A stretch of 64,000 bases of DNA, taken from positions 3,365,001-3,429,000 of the forward strand of contig NC_016745.1 in NCBI RefSeq assembly GCF_000243075.1, read 5' to 3'. Shown here one piece after another: positions 19,735-29,281 of the stretch. Each line of letters opens with the position of its first letter. Position 1 is the first letter of the stretch. The DNA comes from Oceanimonas sp. GK1. GTDB taxonomy: Bacteria; Pseudomonadota; Gammaproteobacteria; Enterobacterales; Aeromonadaceae. The position numbers were made by a program, and so were the translations under genes. A model generated the notes under the pieces. It saw nothing but the letters and a program-made list of their open reading frames with translations. It searched no databases and had not been told where the DNA came from.

Positions 19735-20769
19735 TCAGATGCTCTGGGGATCCACCGCCTTGGTACGGGCATCGGCGGGAGACACCAGTCCGCTCGCCAC
19801 CAGCCGCTTCAGGGACTGATCCATGGTCTGCATGCCATGGGCCATGCCGGTCTGGATCACCGAATACATTTGCGCCACCTTGTCTTCCCGGATCAGGTTG
19901 CGAATGGCCGGGGTGCCCAGCATGATCTCGTGGGCCGCCACCCGGCCGCCGCTGACCTTCTTCAGCAGGTTCTGGGAGATCACCGCCCGCAGCGATTCCG
20001 ACAGCATGGAACGCACCATGTCCTTTTCGGCGCCGGGAAAAACGTCGATGATACGGTCGATGGTCTTGGCCGCCGACGAGGTATGCAGGGTGCCGAACAC
20101 CAGATGACCGGTTTCGGCGGCGGTCAGCGCCAGGCGAATGGTTTCCAGATCCCGCAGTTCCCCCACCAGTATGATGTCGGGATCTTCCCGCAGCGCCGAG
20201 CGCAGGGCATTGCTGAAGGAATGGGTATCCCGGTGCACTTCCCGCTGGTTGACCAGGCACTTCTTGTTGTCGTGCACGAATTCGATGGGATCTTCGATGG
20301 TCAGAATATGCTTGTTGAAGTGGTCGTTGATGTGGTTGACCATGGCCGCCAGGGTGGTGGACTTGCCCGAGCCGGTGGGGCCGGTGACCAGCACCAGGCC
20401 GCGGGAATATTCCGCAATGCGCTCAAAGATCTCCGGCCCGCCGAGCTGCGCCAGGGTCCACACTTCGCTCGGGATCACCCGGAATACCGCCGCCGCGCCC
20501 CGGGCCTGGTGATAGGCATTGACCCGAAAGCGCGCCAGTCCCGGCAGCTCAAAGGAGAAGTCGACCTCGAAGTTTTCTTCCAGCTCCTTGCGCTGGCGAT
20601 CGTTCATGATGTCGTACACCAGCCGGTGCACTTCCCGGTGGTCCAGCACCGGCAGGTTGATCTTGCGTACCTCGCCGTCCACCCGCAGCAGCGGCTGCAC
20701 CCCGGCGGAGAGGTGCAGATCCGAGGCATTATGCTTTACACTGAACGCCAGTAATTCCGTAATATCCAT
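19735..20769 (-). CDS. pilT: Type IV pilus twitching motility ATPase PilT
   Basis: This 344-residue ATPase depolymerises type IV pili and so drives twitching and DNA uptake. It shows Walker [20 protein letters not shown], Walker B DIILVGELRD, the His box TGHLVFGTLHTSSA, and the C-terminal AIRNLIRED motif that is needed for retraction in PilT. The 40-bp space to divergent yggS must hold both start signals. The pilT-yggS junction is conserved in many gammaproteobacteria. Confidence 0.96.
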   Translation of the reverse strand: MDITELLAFSVKHNASDLHLSAGVQPLLRVDGEVRKINLPVLDHREVHRLVYDIMNDRQRKELEENFEVDFSFELPGLARFRVNAYHQARGAAAVFRVIPSEVWTLAQLGGPEIFERIAEYSRGLVLVTGPTGSGKSTTLAAMVNHINDHFNKHILTIEDPIEFVHDNKKCLVNQREVHRDTHSFSNALRSALREDPDIILVGELRDLETIRLALTAAETGHLVFGTLHTSSAAKTIDRIIDVFPGAEKDMVRSMLSESLRAVISQNLLKKVSGGRVAAHEIMLGTPAIRNLIREDKVAQMYSVIQTGMAHGMQTMDQSLKRLVASGLVSPADARTKAVDPQSI

Positions 20770-20809
20770 ATCATTCCCCGTCGCTTGAGCCTGAATCGAA
20801 TTTATTCAT

Positions 20810-21502
20810 ATGAGTACTATCGCACAGCATTTGCAAGACGTTCACGCCCGCCTGGCCGACGCCGCCACTCAGGCCGGCCGTGCCGCCCAAGATATCACCC
20901 TGCTGGCGGTCAGCAAAACCAAACCCGCCGAAGACGTGGAAGCGGCCTATGCCGCCGGCCAGCGCTGGTTTGGCGAAAACTATGTGCAGGAAGCGGTCGA
21001 TAAAATCACCGCCCTGAAACAGCGCTGTCCGGATGCAGTCTGGCATTTGATCGGCCCGTTGCAGTCCAACAAGAGCCGGCTGGTGGCCGAGCATTTCGAC
21101 TGGGTGCAAACCGTGGATCGAGAGAAAATTGCCCGGCGCCTTAACGACCAGCGTCCGCCCCACATGCGCCCGCTCCATATCTGCCTGCAGGTCAATGTCA
21201 GCGGCGAGGCCAGCAAGTCGGGGCTCACCCCCGCCGAGGCCGAGGCCCTGGCCGACGAGGTGGCCAGGCTGCCCAGGCTGTGCCTGCGCGGACTGATGAC
21301 GATTCCGGAGGCAACCGACAATTCCGACACCCTGCGGGCACAATTACTAGAGTTGAAGCATCTCTTTGATAGAATGCAGAAAAAACACCCCCAGCTGGAC
21401 ACCCTGTCGATGGGGATGAGCAACGATTTGGAACTGGCAGTGGCCTGTGGCTCTACCCTGGTACGGGTGGGCACTGCCATCTTCGGCTCCCGCAACCCTT
21501 GA
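20810..21502 (+). CDS. yggS: Pyridoxal-phosphate homeostasis protein
   Basis: This 230-residue PLPBP/YggS-family protein binds PLP without known catalysis and keeps vitamin B6 and amino-acid pools balanced. The PLP lysine is in LLAVSKTKP (about K36), with FGENYVQE, WHLIGPLQSNK and the phosphate-binding GMSNDLELAV. It is the first gene of a plus-strand run and is 10 bp before proC, a frequent pairing. Confidence 0.95.
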   Translation: MSTIAQHLQDVHARLADAATQAGRAAQDITLLAVSKTKPAEDVEAAYAAGQRWFGENYVQEAVDKITALKQRCPDAVWHLIGPLQSNKSRLVAEHFDWVQTVDREKIARRLNDQRPPHMRPLHICLQVNVSGEASKSGLTPAEAEALADEVARLPRLCLRGLMTIPEATDNSDTLRAQLLELKHLFDRMQKKHPQLDTLSMGMSNDLELAVACGSTLVRVGTAIFGSRNP

Positions 21503-21512
21503 GTGATCATTG

Positions 21513-22337
21513 ATGGAACACAGAAAACTCGCCTTTATCGGCGCGGGTAACATGTCGCGCAGCCTGATCTCTGGTCTTATCCAGTCCGGCTACCCGGCCG
21601 ACCATATCATCGCCGCCAATCCGTCCCGCCCCAAGCTCGACGCCCTGGCCGCCGACTTCGGCATTCGCACCACTCAGCACAACCTCGAAGCCGCCAGCCA
21701 GGCCGAGGCCGTCGTGCTGGCGGTCAAGCCCCAGATGATGGCTGCCATGCTGAGCGAGCTCGGCGCCGCCGGTGCCGACTTTAACGGCAAGCTGCTGATC
21801 TCCATTGCCGCCGGCATCAGCGTGGCCCGGTTGGAACAGATGGCCGGCGGTCACACCCGCATCGTGCGCACCATGCCCAACACGCCGTCGCTGCTGGGCC
21901 TCGGCATGACCGGCCTGTACGCCCGGCCTCATGTAACCCAGGACGATCGGGACTACTGCCAACACATGATGGAGGCGGTGGGCAAGGCGCTGTGGGTGGC
22001 CGAGGAAGACGGCATCAATCAGGTGATTGCCGCCGCCGGCAGCGCCCCCGCCTACTTCTTCCTGTTTATGGAAGCCATGGCCAAACAGGCAGAGCGCAGC
22101 GGTTTTTCCGCCGAGGAAGCCCGTCTGCTGGTGCAGCAGACCGCCCTGGGTGCCGCCAGCATGGTGGCCGCCAACCCGCAGTGGTCTCTCGCCGAGCTGC
22201 GCGAACAGGTGACCTCCAAGGGTGGCACCACCGCCGAGGCCATTCGCAGCTTTAACGACAACGGTCTCGAGCGCCTGGTAGCAGACGCCATGGCCGCCGC
22301 CGTGGCCCGGGCCCGGGAACTGGAAAGCCAGCTTTAA
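21513..22337 (+). CDS. proC: Pyrroline-5-carboxylate reductase
   Basis: This 274-residue NAD(P)H-dependent enzyme performs the last step of proline synthesis. It has the Rossmann loop FIGAGNMSRSLI at the N-terminus, MPNTPSLLG in the middle and the C-terminal signature VTSKGGTTAEAI. ATG 21513 is taken; an in-frame TTG precedes it directly. It is the biosynthetic counterpart of PutA at 60 kb. Confidence 0.95.
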   Translation: MEHRKLAFIGAGNMSRSLISGLIQSGYPADHIIAANPSRPKLDALAADFGIRTTQHNLEAASQAEAVVLAVKPQMMAAMLSELGAAGADFNGKLLISIAAGISVARLEQMAGGHTRIVRTMPNTPSLLGLGMTGLYARPHVTQDDRDYCQHMMEAVGKALWVAEEDGINQVIAAAGSAPAYFFLFMEAMAKQAERSGFSAEEARLLVQQTALGAASMVAANPQWSLAELREQVTSKGGTTAEAIRSFNDNGLERLVADAMAAAVARARELESQL

Positions 22338-22346
22338 GGACGCATA

Positions 22347-22898
22347 ATGAACACCGCTTATTACCTGATCAACACGGTTTTCGATCTCTACCTGATGGTG
22401 GTGCTGCTGCGCATCTGGCTGCAGCTGGCCAGGGCCGACTTCTATAACCCCTTCAGCCAGTTTGTGGTCAAGGCCACCAACCCGGTACTCAAGCCCCTGC
22501 GCCGGCTGATCCCCGGCTTTTTCGGCATCGACATGGCGGCGGTGCTGCTGGCGCTGATCGTGGCCACGGTCAAGCTGTCCCTGTTCAAGGCGATGAACCT
22601 GCTGTATGCCGACTGGAGCACAGTGGTGCTGGTGGGCCTGATCACCGTGCTGAAAAAGGCCGGGGTCATGCTGTTCTGGATTTTGATCATTCGCGCCCTG
22701 CTAAGCTGGGTCAGCCAGGGCCGCAGCCAGATTGAATATGTGCTCTACCAGCTCACCGAGCCCCTGCTGGCGCCGCTGCGCCGCATTATTCCGCCCATGG
22801 GCGGACTGGATCTCAGCATACTGGTGGCCTTTATCGCCCTGCAGGCGCTGAACTGGCTGATGGGTGACCTGTTTGGCCCGCTGTGGTGGCAGCTGTGA
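22347..22898 (+). CDS. yggT: YggT family membrane protein
   Basis: This 183-residue inner-membrane protein consists of two YggT repeats, each with paired hydrophobic segments and the motif NPFSQFVVKATNPVL or its counterpart EPLLAPLRRIIPPMGG. Its role is unclear in gammaproteobacteria (osmotic or cation-related effects have been proposed). It lies 9 bp after proC and overlaps yggU. Confidence 0.9.
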   Translation: MNTAYYLINTVFDLYLMVVLLRIWLQLARADFYNPFSQFVVKATNPVLKPLRRLIPGFFGIDMAAVLLALIVATVKLSLFKAMNLLYADWSTVVLVGLITVLKKAGVMLFWILIIRALLSWVSQGRSQIEYVLYQLTEPLLAPLRRIIPPMGGLDLSILVAFIALQALNWLMGDLFGPLWWQL

Positions 22899-23197
22899 CC
22901 GAGGCGGTCCGGCTGCACCAACAGCGGCTGTACCTCAGCCTCTATCTGCAACCCCGCTCCAGCCGGGACGCCTTTCTTGGCCGCCACGGCGACGAGCTCA
23001 AGGTGGCCATTACCGCACCGCCGGTGGACGGCCAGGCCAACGCCCATCTGCTGAAATGGCTGGCCAAAGAGTGCGGCGTGGCCAAATCCCGGGTCGAACT
23101 GGTGGCCGGCGACAGCAGCCGCCACAAGCGGGTGGTGATCGACCACCCCGGCCGAATTCCCCCGGCACTGGCGGAACTCCTCGGCCAGCCGTCCTAA
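22883..23197 (+). CDS. yggU: YggU family protein (DUF167)
   Basis: This small protein of 104 residues from GTG 22883 (100 from GTG 22895, whose GTGA overlaps the yggT stop) has the DUF167 core LQPRSSRDAFLG and VAITAPPVDGQANAHL. The function is unknown. The overlap with yggT points to coupled translation. Confidence 0.88.
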   Translation: MVAAVTEAVRLHQQRLYLSLYLQPRSSRDAFLGRHGDELKVAITAPPVDGQANAHLLKWLAKECGVAKSRVELVAGDSSRHKRVVIDHPGRIPPALAELLGQPS

Positions 23198-23234
23198 ACT
23201 GATCAATGACTGCCACTGGTAAAAAGGAATCGTT

Positions 23235-23648
23235 ATGTTCAAAGCAATGATCACCGCACTGGCCCTGCTGTTCACCTTTCAGGCATCCGCCGAGGAAACC
23301 CGTATCGGCGACTGGACGGTGCACTACAGCGCCTTCCCGTCCACCTTCCTGTCACCGGAAGTGGCCCAGAGCAACAACATTGAACGCAGCCGCTTTAACG
23401 GCCTGCTCAACATTGCCGTGCTCGACGCCAGCGGCAAACCGGTACAGGTGGCCCTCAGCGGCCAGGGCAAAAACCTGCTCGGCAACGTACGGCAACTGGA
23501 ATTCCAGACCATTCGCGAGGGAGAGGCGGTCTACTACATCGCCCAGTATCCCTACCGCAACGAAGACAATGTGCTGTTCACCATCGACATTCGCGGCCCC
23601 AGCCAGGGCGGCGAGCTGAGCTTTCGCCATACCTTTTATACCGAGTGA
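23235..23648 (+). CDS. DUF4426 domain periplasmic protein
   Basis: This 137-residue protein has a signal peptide ending near QASA (about residue 19), followed by a DUF4426 domain (GDWTVHYSAFPSTFL). The function is unknown; the family often sits between yggU and rdgB in Vibrio and Aeromonas relatives, as here. It carries no cysteine, so it is neither a lipoprotein nor disulfide-bonded. Confidence 0.82.
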   Translation: MFKAMITALALLFTFQASAEETRIGDWTVHYSAFPSTFLSPEVAQSNNIERSRFNGLLNIAVLDASGKPVQVALSGQGKNLLGNVRQLEFQTIREGEAVYYIAQYPYRNEDNVLFTIDIRGPSQGGELSFRHTFYTE

Positions 23649-23720
23649 GGTGTCGAGGGTGAGGAGTGAGGAGACTCTCCTTATCCCTCACTCCTCTCTC
23701 CTCACGCCTTCCCCCTCACA
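23649..23720. repeat. GTGAG/CTCAC-rich inverted repeat tract
   Basis: Directly after the DUF4426 stop, GGGTGAGGAGTGAGGAGA is followed by CTCACTCCTC units that are roughly its inverse complement, so the transcript could fold into a hairpin. It is related to the tracts after the stop codons at 10433, 37921 and 49532. Confidence 0.7.
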
Positions 23721-23774
23721 TCTTTCCCCTGCAGTGGTATCATGCCCGCTCGCGGTATTCCACAGGAGCGAAAG

Positions 23775-24374
23775 GTGACCCAACACATCGTACTGGCCTC
23801 CGGCAACGCCAAAAAAGTTGCCGAACTGCAAAGCCTGCTGGGCGGGCTGGGCATGAGCGTAGTGCCCCAGACCGAGCTGGGCGTGACCGACGCCGAGGAA
23901 ACCGGCACCACCTTTGTGGAAAACGCCATCATCAAGGCCCGCCACGCCGCCCGCGTGACCGGCCTGCCCGCCATTGCCGATGACTCCGGCCTGGCGGTGG
24001 ACGCCCTCGGCGGCCGCCCCGGGGTGTATTCCGCCCGCTTTGCCGGCCCGAACGCCACCGATCAGCAAAACCTCGAGCTGCTGCTGGAACAAATGCAGGA
24101 CGTCCCCGCCGGCGAGCGCCAGGCCACCTTCTGGTGCGTGCTGGTGTATCTGCGCCACGCCGACGACCCGACGCCGCTTATCTGCACCGGCCGCTGGCAG
24201 GGGGAGATCACCACGGCGCCCTCCGGCGAGCACGGCTTTGGTTACGATCCCGTGTTCCGGGTACCGGAAGCGGACAAGACCGCCGCCGAGCTGACCCCGG
24301 CCGAGAAAAACCGCCACAGCCACCGCGCCAGCGCCCTGCACCAGCTGCAGCAACTGCTGCGAGAAGAACGCTGA
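23775..24374 (+). CDS. rdgB: XTP/dITP diphosphatase (HAM1/RdgB)
   Basis: This 199-residue pyrophosphatase clears the deaminated nucleotides ITP, dITP and XTP. Motifs are [13 protein letters not shown] at the N-terminus, the catalytic [21 protein letters not shown] and [12 protein letters not shown] 23775 is preferred to the upstream ATG 23742 because GGAG lies 7 nt before it and the length then matches E. coli (197). It overlaps hemW by the sequence ATGA. Confidence 0.94.
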   Translation: MTQHIVLASGNAKKVAELQSLLGGLGMSVVPQTELGVTDAEETGTTFVENAIIKARHAARVTGLPAIADDSGLAVDALGGRPGVYSARFAGPNATDQQNLELLLEQMQDVPAGERQATFWCVLVYLRHADDPTPLICTGRWQGEITTAPSGEHGFGYDPVFRVPEADKTAAELTPAEKNRHSHRASALHQLQQLLREER

Positions 24375-25519
24375 TGCTGACGCTGCCGCCCCTGAGCCTG
24401 TATATCCATATTCCCTGGTGTGTGCAGAAGTGCCCCTACTGCGACTTCAATTCCCATGCCCTGAAGGAAGGCATTCCCGAGCGGGAATACGTGAATGCCC
24501 TGCTGGCGGATCTGGATGCCGACCTGCATTTCGCTCAGGGACGAACACTGCACAGTATCTTTATTGGCGGCGGTACCCCCAGCCTGCTGAGCCCGAAGGC
24601 CATCGGCCGGCTGCTGGCCGGGGTGCGGGAGCGCCTGCCCTTTGAGGACGACATCGAGATCACCCTGGAAGCCAACCCGGGCACGGTGGAAGCGGGCCGC
24701 TTTGGCGGCTTTCAAAAAGCCGGGGTTAACCGCATCTCCATCGGCGTGCAGAGCTTTCAGGCCGACAAGCTGAGCCGCCTGGGCCGCATCCACGACCCCG
24801 AGCAGGCCCGCTTTGCCGCCCGGGAAGCCGCCAGCGTGGGGCTCAACAGCTTTAACATCGATCTGATGCACGGCCTGCCGGCGCAACGTCTTGAAGACGC
24901 CCTGTTTGATCTCGAGCAGGCGCTGGCGCTGGCGCCGCCGCACCTGTCCTGGTACCAGCTCACCATAGAGCCCAACACGCCGTTTGCCTCGCGCCCGCCG
25001 GCGCTGCCGGAAGACGACACCCTGGCGGAAATCTTTGATCGCGGCCACGAACTGCTGCTGGCCCACGGCTATCAGCAGTACGAAGTGTCCGCTTATGCCA
25101 AACCCGGCTTCGAGGCCAAACACAACCTCAACTACTGGCGCTTTGGCGATTACCTCGGCATTGGCTGCGGTGCCCACGGCAAAATCACCCTGCCGCTCGA
25201 AGGGCGCATTTTGCGTACCGTCAAGGTCAAGCACCCCCGGGGCTACCTGGATGCCGAGCGTCCCTATCTGGATCAACACTGGCACATAGCGACGCAGGAT
25301 CTGTCGCTGGAATACTTCATGAACCGGCTGCGGCTGTTCGAGCCCATTCCCCAGCACGACTTCACCGCCCTCACCGGTCAGCCCCTGGCGCGGCTGCAGA
25401 CCCCGCTGGCCGAGGCGCAACGGCTGGAGCTGCTGGCTGACACCGGCACTCACTGGCAGGTGACGCCCCTTGGGCGGCGTTTTCTCAACCGCCTGCTCGA
25501 TTTGTTTCTTGAGGAGTGA
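24374..25519 (+). CDS. hemW: Heme chaperone HemW (radical SAM)
   Basis: This 381-residue radical SAM protein is related to coproporphyrinogen dehydrogenase but acts as a heme chaperone. It has the cluster motif CVQKCPYC at about residues 16-23 (CxxxCxxC, all cysteines present), GGGTPSLL and the C-terminal HemN-type domain. The ATG at 24374 overlaps the rdgB stop. The rdgB-hemW pair is conserved. Confidence 0.93.
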   Translation: MLTLPPLSLYIHIPWCVQKCPYCDFNSHALKEGIPEREYVNALLADLDADLHFAQGRTLHSIFIGGGTPSLLSPKAIGRLLAGVRERLPFEDDIEITLEANPGTVEAGRFGGFQKAGVNRISIGVQSFQADKLSRLGRIHDPEQARFAAREAASVGLNSFNIDLMHGLPAQRLEDALFDLEQALALAPPHLSWYQLTIEPNTPFASRPPALPEDDTLAEIFDRGHELLLAHGYQQYEVSAYAKPGFEAKHNLNYWRFGDYLGIGCGAHGKITLPLEGRILRTVKVKHPRGYLDAERPYLDQHWHIATQDLSLEYFMNRLRLFEPIPQHDFTALTGQPLARLQTPLAEAQRLELLADTGTHWQVTPLGRRFLNRLLDLFLEE

Positions 25520-25568
25520 AGCGGGTACACTGGCCGCTTATCGCCTCGAACCACAGGCCAAGCGTGTT

Positions 25569-26303
25569 ATGTCATCACTGGTTTACGAATTTCCCCTTAA
25601 CGAAAAGTGCCGCAACTACCTGCGGCTGAGCGAGCTGCTGCAACAAATTGAACAGTGCCGGGGCCTGACCGCCCCCGGCCAGGCCACCGCCCTGTTCAAG
25701 GCCCTGCTCGACGCCCTGGAGCTGCTGGAACGCTGCGATCTGCGCAGCGATCTGGCCAAGGATCTGGAACAGCAGAACAACAAGCTGGAAGCCTGGGCCC
25801 AGGTGCCGGGCGTGGACGCCGCCGCCCTGCAGCAATTCTCCCAAAAACTCGAGTCCATCAGCCAGCAACTGCCCCGCAGCGCCCGCCTGGGCCAGACCCT
25901 GCGCGACGACAGGCTGCTCTCGGCGGTGCGCAGCCGCTTTGCCATTCCCGGTGGTCTTTGCGCCTTTGACGTGCCCCAGCTGCACCATTGGCTACATCAG
26001 CCGGTTGAGCGCCAGCAGCAGGACTTGAACGCCTGGGTGGAGCAGCTCGGCCTGCTGCAACAGGGCCTGACCCTGCTACTGACCCTGTGGCGGGAAAGCG
26101 GCCAGTTTTCCCCCCAGCGGGCCAACGCCGGCTTTTTTCAGGACAGCGCCGAGCAGACCGAGATGATCCGGCTGCGACTGCCCACCGAACTGCCCGTTTA
26201 CCCGGTGGTGAGCGGCAACAAGTACCGTTTTACCATTCGTTTTATGCCGGTAGGCAACACCGATATCGGCCACATCGACTTTGAACTGGCGAACATCAAA
26301 TGA
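25569..26303 (+). CDS. zapD: Cell division protein ZapD
   Basis: This 244-residue FtsZ-associated protein (DUF1342) crosslinks FtsZ filaments at the division ring. The family start [20 protein letters not shown] and the [22 protein letters not shown] block are present. ATG 25569 gives the usual length. It overlaps yacG by 4 nt. In many relatives coaE precedes it; here hemW does. Confidence 0.94.
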   Translation: MSSLVYEFPLNEKCRNYLRLSELLQQIEQCRGLTAPGQATALFKALLDALELLERCDLRSDLAKDLEQQNNKLEAWAQVPGVDAAALQQFSQKLESISQQLPRSARLGQTLRDDRLLSAVRSRFAIPGGLCAFDVPQLHHWLHQPVERQQQDLNAWVEQLGLLQQGLTLLLTLWRESGQFSPQRANAGFFQDSAEQTEMIRLRLPTELPVYPVVSGNKYRFTIRFMPVGNTDIGHIDFELANIK

Positions 26304-26491
26304 GCACCATCATGACCGTCCCCTGCCCCACCTGCGGCACGTCCGTGGAATGGGGCGAGCAAAGCCCCTTTCGTCCCTTTTGCAGCAAACGCTGCCAGTT
26401 GATCGATCTGGGTGAATGGGCCGACGAGGAAAAACGCATTCCCGGCGATCCCGCCTGGCTGCCGGAGCAGGATGGCGAAAATGAATATTGA
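26300..26491 (+). CDS. yacG: DNA gyrase inhibitor YacG
   Basis: This 63-residue zinc-finger protein binds GyrB and inhibits gyrase in E. coli. The four cysteines are visible as CPTC near residues 10-13 and CSKRC near 30-34, followed by [11 protein letters not shown]. It is between zapD and mutT, overlapping both. Confidence 0.93.
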   Translation: MSTIMTVPCPTCGTSVEWGEQSPFRPFCSKRCQLIDLGEWADEEKRIPGDPAWLPEQDGENEY

Positions 26492-26918
26492 AGGCAAAAA
26501 ATCGGTACTGGTGGCGGTGGGCGTGATTGAGAACGCCACCGGCGAGATTTTTATCTGCCGCCGGGGCGAAAGCCAGCATCAGGCCTTCAAGTGGGAGTTT
26601 CCCGGCGGCAAGGTGGAAGTCGGCGAAACCGTGCCCCAGGCCCTGGCCCGGGAGCTGGAAGAAGAAATCGGCATCACGGTTACCGCCTGTGCGCCCTTTA
26701 TGCGCATTGACCACGACTACGGCGACAAGCGCGTGACCCTGGACATTCGCAAGGTCACCGCCTTTACCGGCGAGCCCCACGGCCGTGAAGGCCAGCCCAG
26801 CCGCTGGGTACCGGTGAGCGAGCTGCACACGTACGAGTTTCCTGCCGCCAACCGCCCGATTGTGGAGCAGCTGCAGCCCGCGGGCGACAACCGCACACCA
26901 GCCGCCACTCCAGGCTAA
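26481..26918 (+). CDS. mutT: 8-oxo-dGTP diphosphatase MutT
   Basis: This Nudix hydrolase of about 145 residues removes 8-oxo-dGTP from the nucleotide pool. The Nudix box (26604-26672) fits GX5EX7REUXEEXGU completely. The N-terminus is short as in MutT. ATG 26481 has AGGA 8 nt upstream; ATG 26472 is an alternative. The C-terminus runs about 12 residues past the usual end into a proline- and threonine-containing tail, next to rearranged DNA, so the original end may have been replaced. Confidence 0.9.
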   Translation: MNIEGKKSVLVAVGVIENATGEIFICRRGESQHQAFKWEFPGGKVEVGETVPQALARELEEEIGITVTACAPFMRIDHDYGDKRVTLDIRKVTAFTGEPHGREGQPSRWVPVSELHTYEFPAANRPIVEQLQPAGDNRTPAATPG

Positions 26919-27029
26919 GCCGGTGGTGTGGGCGGCCCCGACCAGGCCGCTGTTCAGGCCTTCCACGCCACCGATATTCTTCGGCGCCAACGTGTCGACG
27001 GCGCCATCCCCTTTCCCATTCGGCATCAT
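26919..27029. other. Unidentified segment between mutT and the chemoreceptor fragment
   Basis: This piece has coding-like composition, and its minus strand is open with a glycine-rich reading (PKNIGGVEGLNSG near 26970), but I recognise no family. It may be the remnant of a gene broken by the same rearrangement that left the chemoreceptor fragment. Confidence 0.35.
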
Positions 27030-27166
27030 CCGCCCGGGGCCAGCAGGCCAGCGAGCAGGGCAAGGCCGTGATGCTGGATACGGAAGCCAGCGTGCGGGCA
27101 TTGAGCGACCAGCTGGGCCAGTCGGCCCGGCACGTTCGCCAGCTGGTGGATCAGTTCCGCAGCTGA
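27030..27166 (+). pseudogene. Chemoreceptor remnant with internal deletion
   Basis: Bases 27030-27147 are nearly identical to 28589-28706 inside the next chemoreceptor (two differences seen, at the CACTGAG/CATTGAG and GGGTCAG/GGCCAG sites). The sequence then jumps to the exact 3' end of that gene (29214-29238), including VDQFRS and the stop. The junction lies in the shared bases CAGCTGG. The piece lacks a start, sensor domain and signalling tip, so it cannot make a receptor. Confidence 0.9.
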
Positions 27167-27279
27167 GACGATTGGAAAAGCCGGGCTGTCGCAACAGGAA
27201 CCGATAGCGACGCTATGGGGAAAGAGTGATGAGGCGCCTGGCGTGACCCTAACGCCTTCGCGAACCACCCGAGAGCCCC

Positions 27280-29238
27280 ATGCGCATTCGATACAAACTG
27301 ATCCTGGCCCTGCTGCTGACCACGCTGCTGCCCACGGCGCTGCTGTCCGCCTTTACCTTCCACCAGGCCCTCCAATCGGCGGAGCAGCGCTTTCTGGAGC
27401 AGGGCCTGGGGGAAATTCACCAACTGGACCAGGCCTTTGGCGCCTACTTCGAGCAGATTGGCCAAAACGTGGACTTTCTCGCCTCCTCCCCCCTGCTGGC
27501 CCGGGCTGACGACAGCCTGACCCGCTACCACCAGGGCCCGGCCCAACGCATGACGCCGGATCGCAATGGCGGCATCGAGGCCGAGATCTACCGGGAATTC
27601 GAGCGCTTCGCCGCCAGCCACCCCGGGCTGGCCTACGTCTACATGGGCACCCGGGACGGGGGCTATGTGCAATGGCCCCTGGGCGAGGTGACCGCCGGTT
27701 ACGATCCCCGCCAGCGCCCCTGGTACCAGCGGGCCCAGGAGGCGCCCGGACAGGTGGTGCGCACTCAGGCCTATTACTGGGCGGCGGATGACAACACCAT
27801 GATCGGGGTGGTGCGCAGCTTCAAAGACCGTAACGGCGAAGAATACGGCGTCATGGCGATGGACGTCTCCCTGAAGGCGCTGACCAACATGGCCAAACAG
27901 GCCCAGCTCGGAGAGCAGGGCTACCTGATGCTGGTCGAGGACGGCGGTACCGTGCTGGTGGACGCGGCCCGGCCTGAGCACAACTTCCGCCCCCTGGCCG
28001 AGCTGGAGGACGAAGCCTATGCCCGCCTGGCGGCCACGGACCAGGGCCAGCTTGAGCTGACACTCGGCGGTGAAGCTGTGCGGGCCTTGGTCTACCCCTC
28101 CCCTTTCCTCGGCTGGAAGTTTATCGCCCTGATGCCGGAGCGCGAGCTGCTGGCGCCGGCCCGGCACATGCTGTGGACCACCCTCGGCAGCACCGCCCTG
28201 GTGGTGCTGCTGGTGCTGCTGCTGGCCTGGTGGCTGTCCGGCCTGCTGGTCAAACCCATACTGGCGGTGAGCCAGGGGCTCAGGGACATCGCTCAGGGCG
28301 AAGGCGACCTCACCCGCCGGCTCGAGGTGCTCAGCCGGGACGAAACCGGCGAGTTGGCCCGCTGGTTCAATCAGTTTCTGGCCTCCATTCAGCAACTGGT
28401 GAATCGCATCAAGGACACCGCCCACCAGGTCAACGCCGTGTCGACCCTCGGGCGCGAGAACGCCACCGCCGTGGACACCGCCAGCGGTCATCAGTTGACG
28501 GAAGTGGAGCGCATGGTCACCGCCCTGACCGAAATGTCGGCTTCCGCCAACGAGGTGGCCCAGAGCTGTATCCGCTCGGCCGAGGCGGCCGCCCGGGGCC
28601 AGCAGGCCAGCGAGCAGGGCAAGGCCGTGATGCTGGATACGGAAGCCAGCGTGCGGGCACTGAGCGACCAGCTGGGTCAGTCGGCCCGGCACGTTCGCCA
28701 GCTGGAGGCGGAAAGCGCCCGCATCAATTCCATTCTGGAAGTGATCCGCGGCATCGCCGAGCAGACCAACCTGCTGGCGCTCAACGCCGCCATTGAGGCG
28801 GCCCGGGCCGGCGAACAGGGCCGGGGCTTCGCCGTCGTCGCCGACGAGGTACGCACCCTGGCCCAGCGCACCCAGGTGTCCACCGCCGAGATCGACCGCC
28901 TGCTGGCGGATCTCAACCAGCAGACCCGCCAGGCGGTGGACAACATGACCGCCAGCCAGCACCAGTCGGAGCAGACGGTGCAGCGTTCACGTCAGGCACG
29001 GGAGGCGTTCGACGCCATCAAGGCCTCGGTGGACGAGATCACCGACATGACCACCCAGATCGCCAGCGCCGCCGAGCAGCAGCACCTGGTGGCGGAGAGC
29101 TTCAACGCCCATATCGGCGCCATTCACGGGGCCGCCGGTGAGGTCAGCGAGGTGTCGACCCGGGTGGCCGAGCATGCCGGCCGCCAGGCCGCCCTGGCCG
29201 GCGAGCTGGGGCAGCTGGTGGATCAGTTCCGCAGCTGA
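27280..29238 (+). CDS. Methyl-accepting chemotaxis protein, dCache sensor
   Basis: This 652-residue chemoreceptor has TM1 at about 8-28, a periplasmic dCache domain (about 35-280), TM2 at about 295-320, a HAMP domain, and a signalling hairpin with the tip [20 protein letters not shown]. The Cache domain keeps YDPRQRPWY (141-149) and D195, but the Y-x-D pair seen in the first receptor is absent, so the ligand may differ. A damaged partial copy lies directly upstream. Confidence 0.9.
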   Translation: MRIRYKLILALLLTTLLPTALLSAFTFHQALQSAEQRFLEQGLGEIHQLDQAFGAYFEQIGQNVDFLASSPLLARADDSLTRYHQGPAQRMTPDRNGGIEAEIYREFERFAASHPGLAYVYMGTRDGGYVQWPLGEVTAGYDPRQRPWYQRAQEAPGQVVRTQAYYWAADDNTMIGVVRSFKDRNGEEYGVMAMDVSLKALTNMAKQAQLGEQGYLMLVEDGGTVLVDAARPEHNFRPLAELEDEAYARLAATDQGQLELTLGGEAVRALVYPSPFLGWKFIALMPERELLAPARHMLWTTLGSTALVVLLVLLLAWWLSGLLVKPILAVSQGLRDIAQGEGDLTRRLEVLSRDETGELARWFNQFLASIQQLVNRIKDTAHQVNAVSTLGRENATAVDTASGHQLTEVERMVTALTEMSASANEVAQSCIRSAEAAARGQQASEQGKAVMLDTEASVRALSDQLGQSARHVRQLEAESARINSILEVIRGIAEQTNLLALNAAIEAARAGEQGRGFAVVADEVRTLAQRTQVSTAEIDRLLADLNQQTRQAVDNMTASQHQSEQTVQRSRQAREAFDAIKASVDEITDMTTQIASAAEQQHLVAESFNAHIGAIHGAAGEVSEVSTRVAEHAGRQAALAGELGQLVDQFRS

Positions 29239-29249
29239 AGCCGCCAACG

Positions 29250-29275
29250 AAAAAAGGCCGGAAATATCCGGCCTT
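29250..29275 (-). terminator. Intrinsic terminator of parE-parC
   Basis: Perfect 8-bp stem AAGGCCGG/CCGGCCTT (29254-29261, 29268-29275), followed on the minus strand by a six-T run, 7 nt after the parC stop. It also lies just behind the chemoreceptor but has no T-run on that strand. Confidence 0.85.
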
Positions 29276-29281
29276 GTGGGG

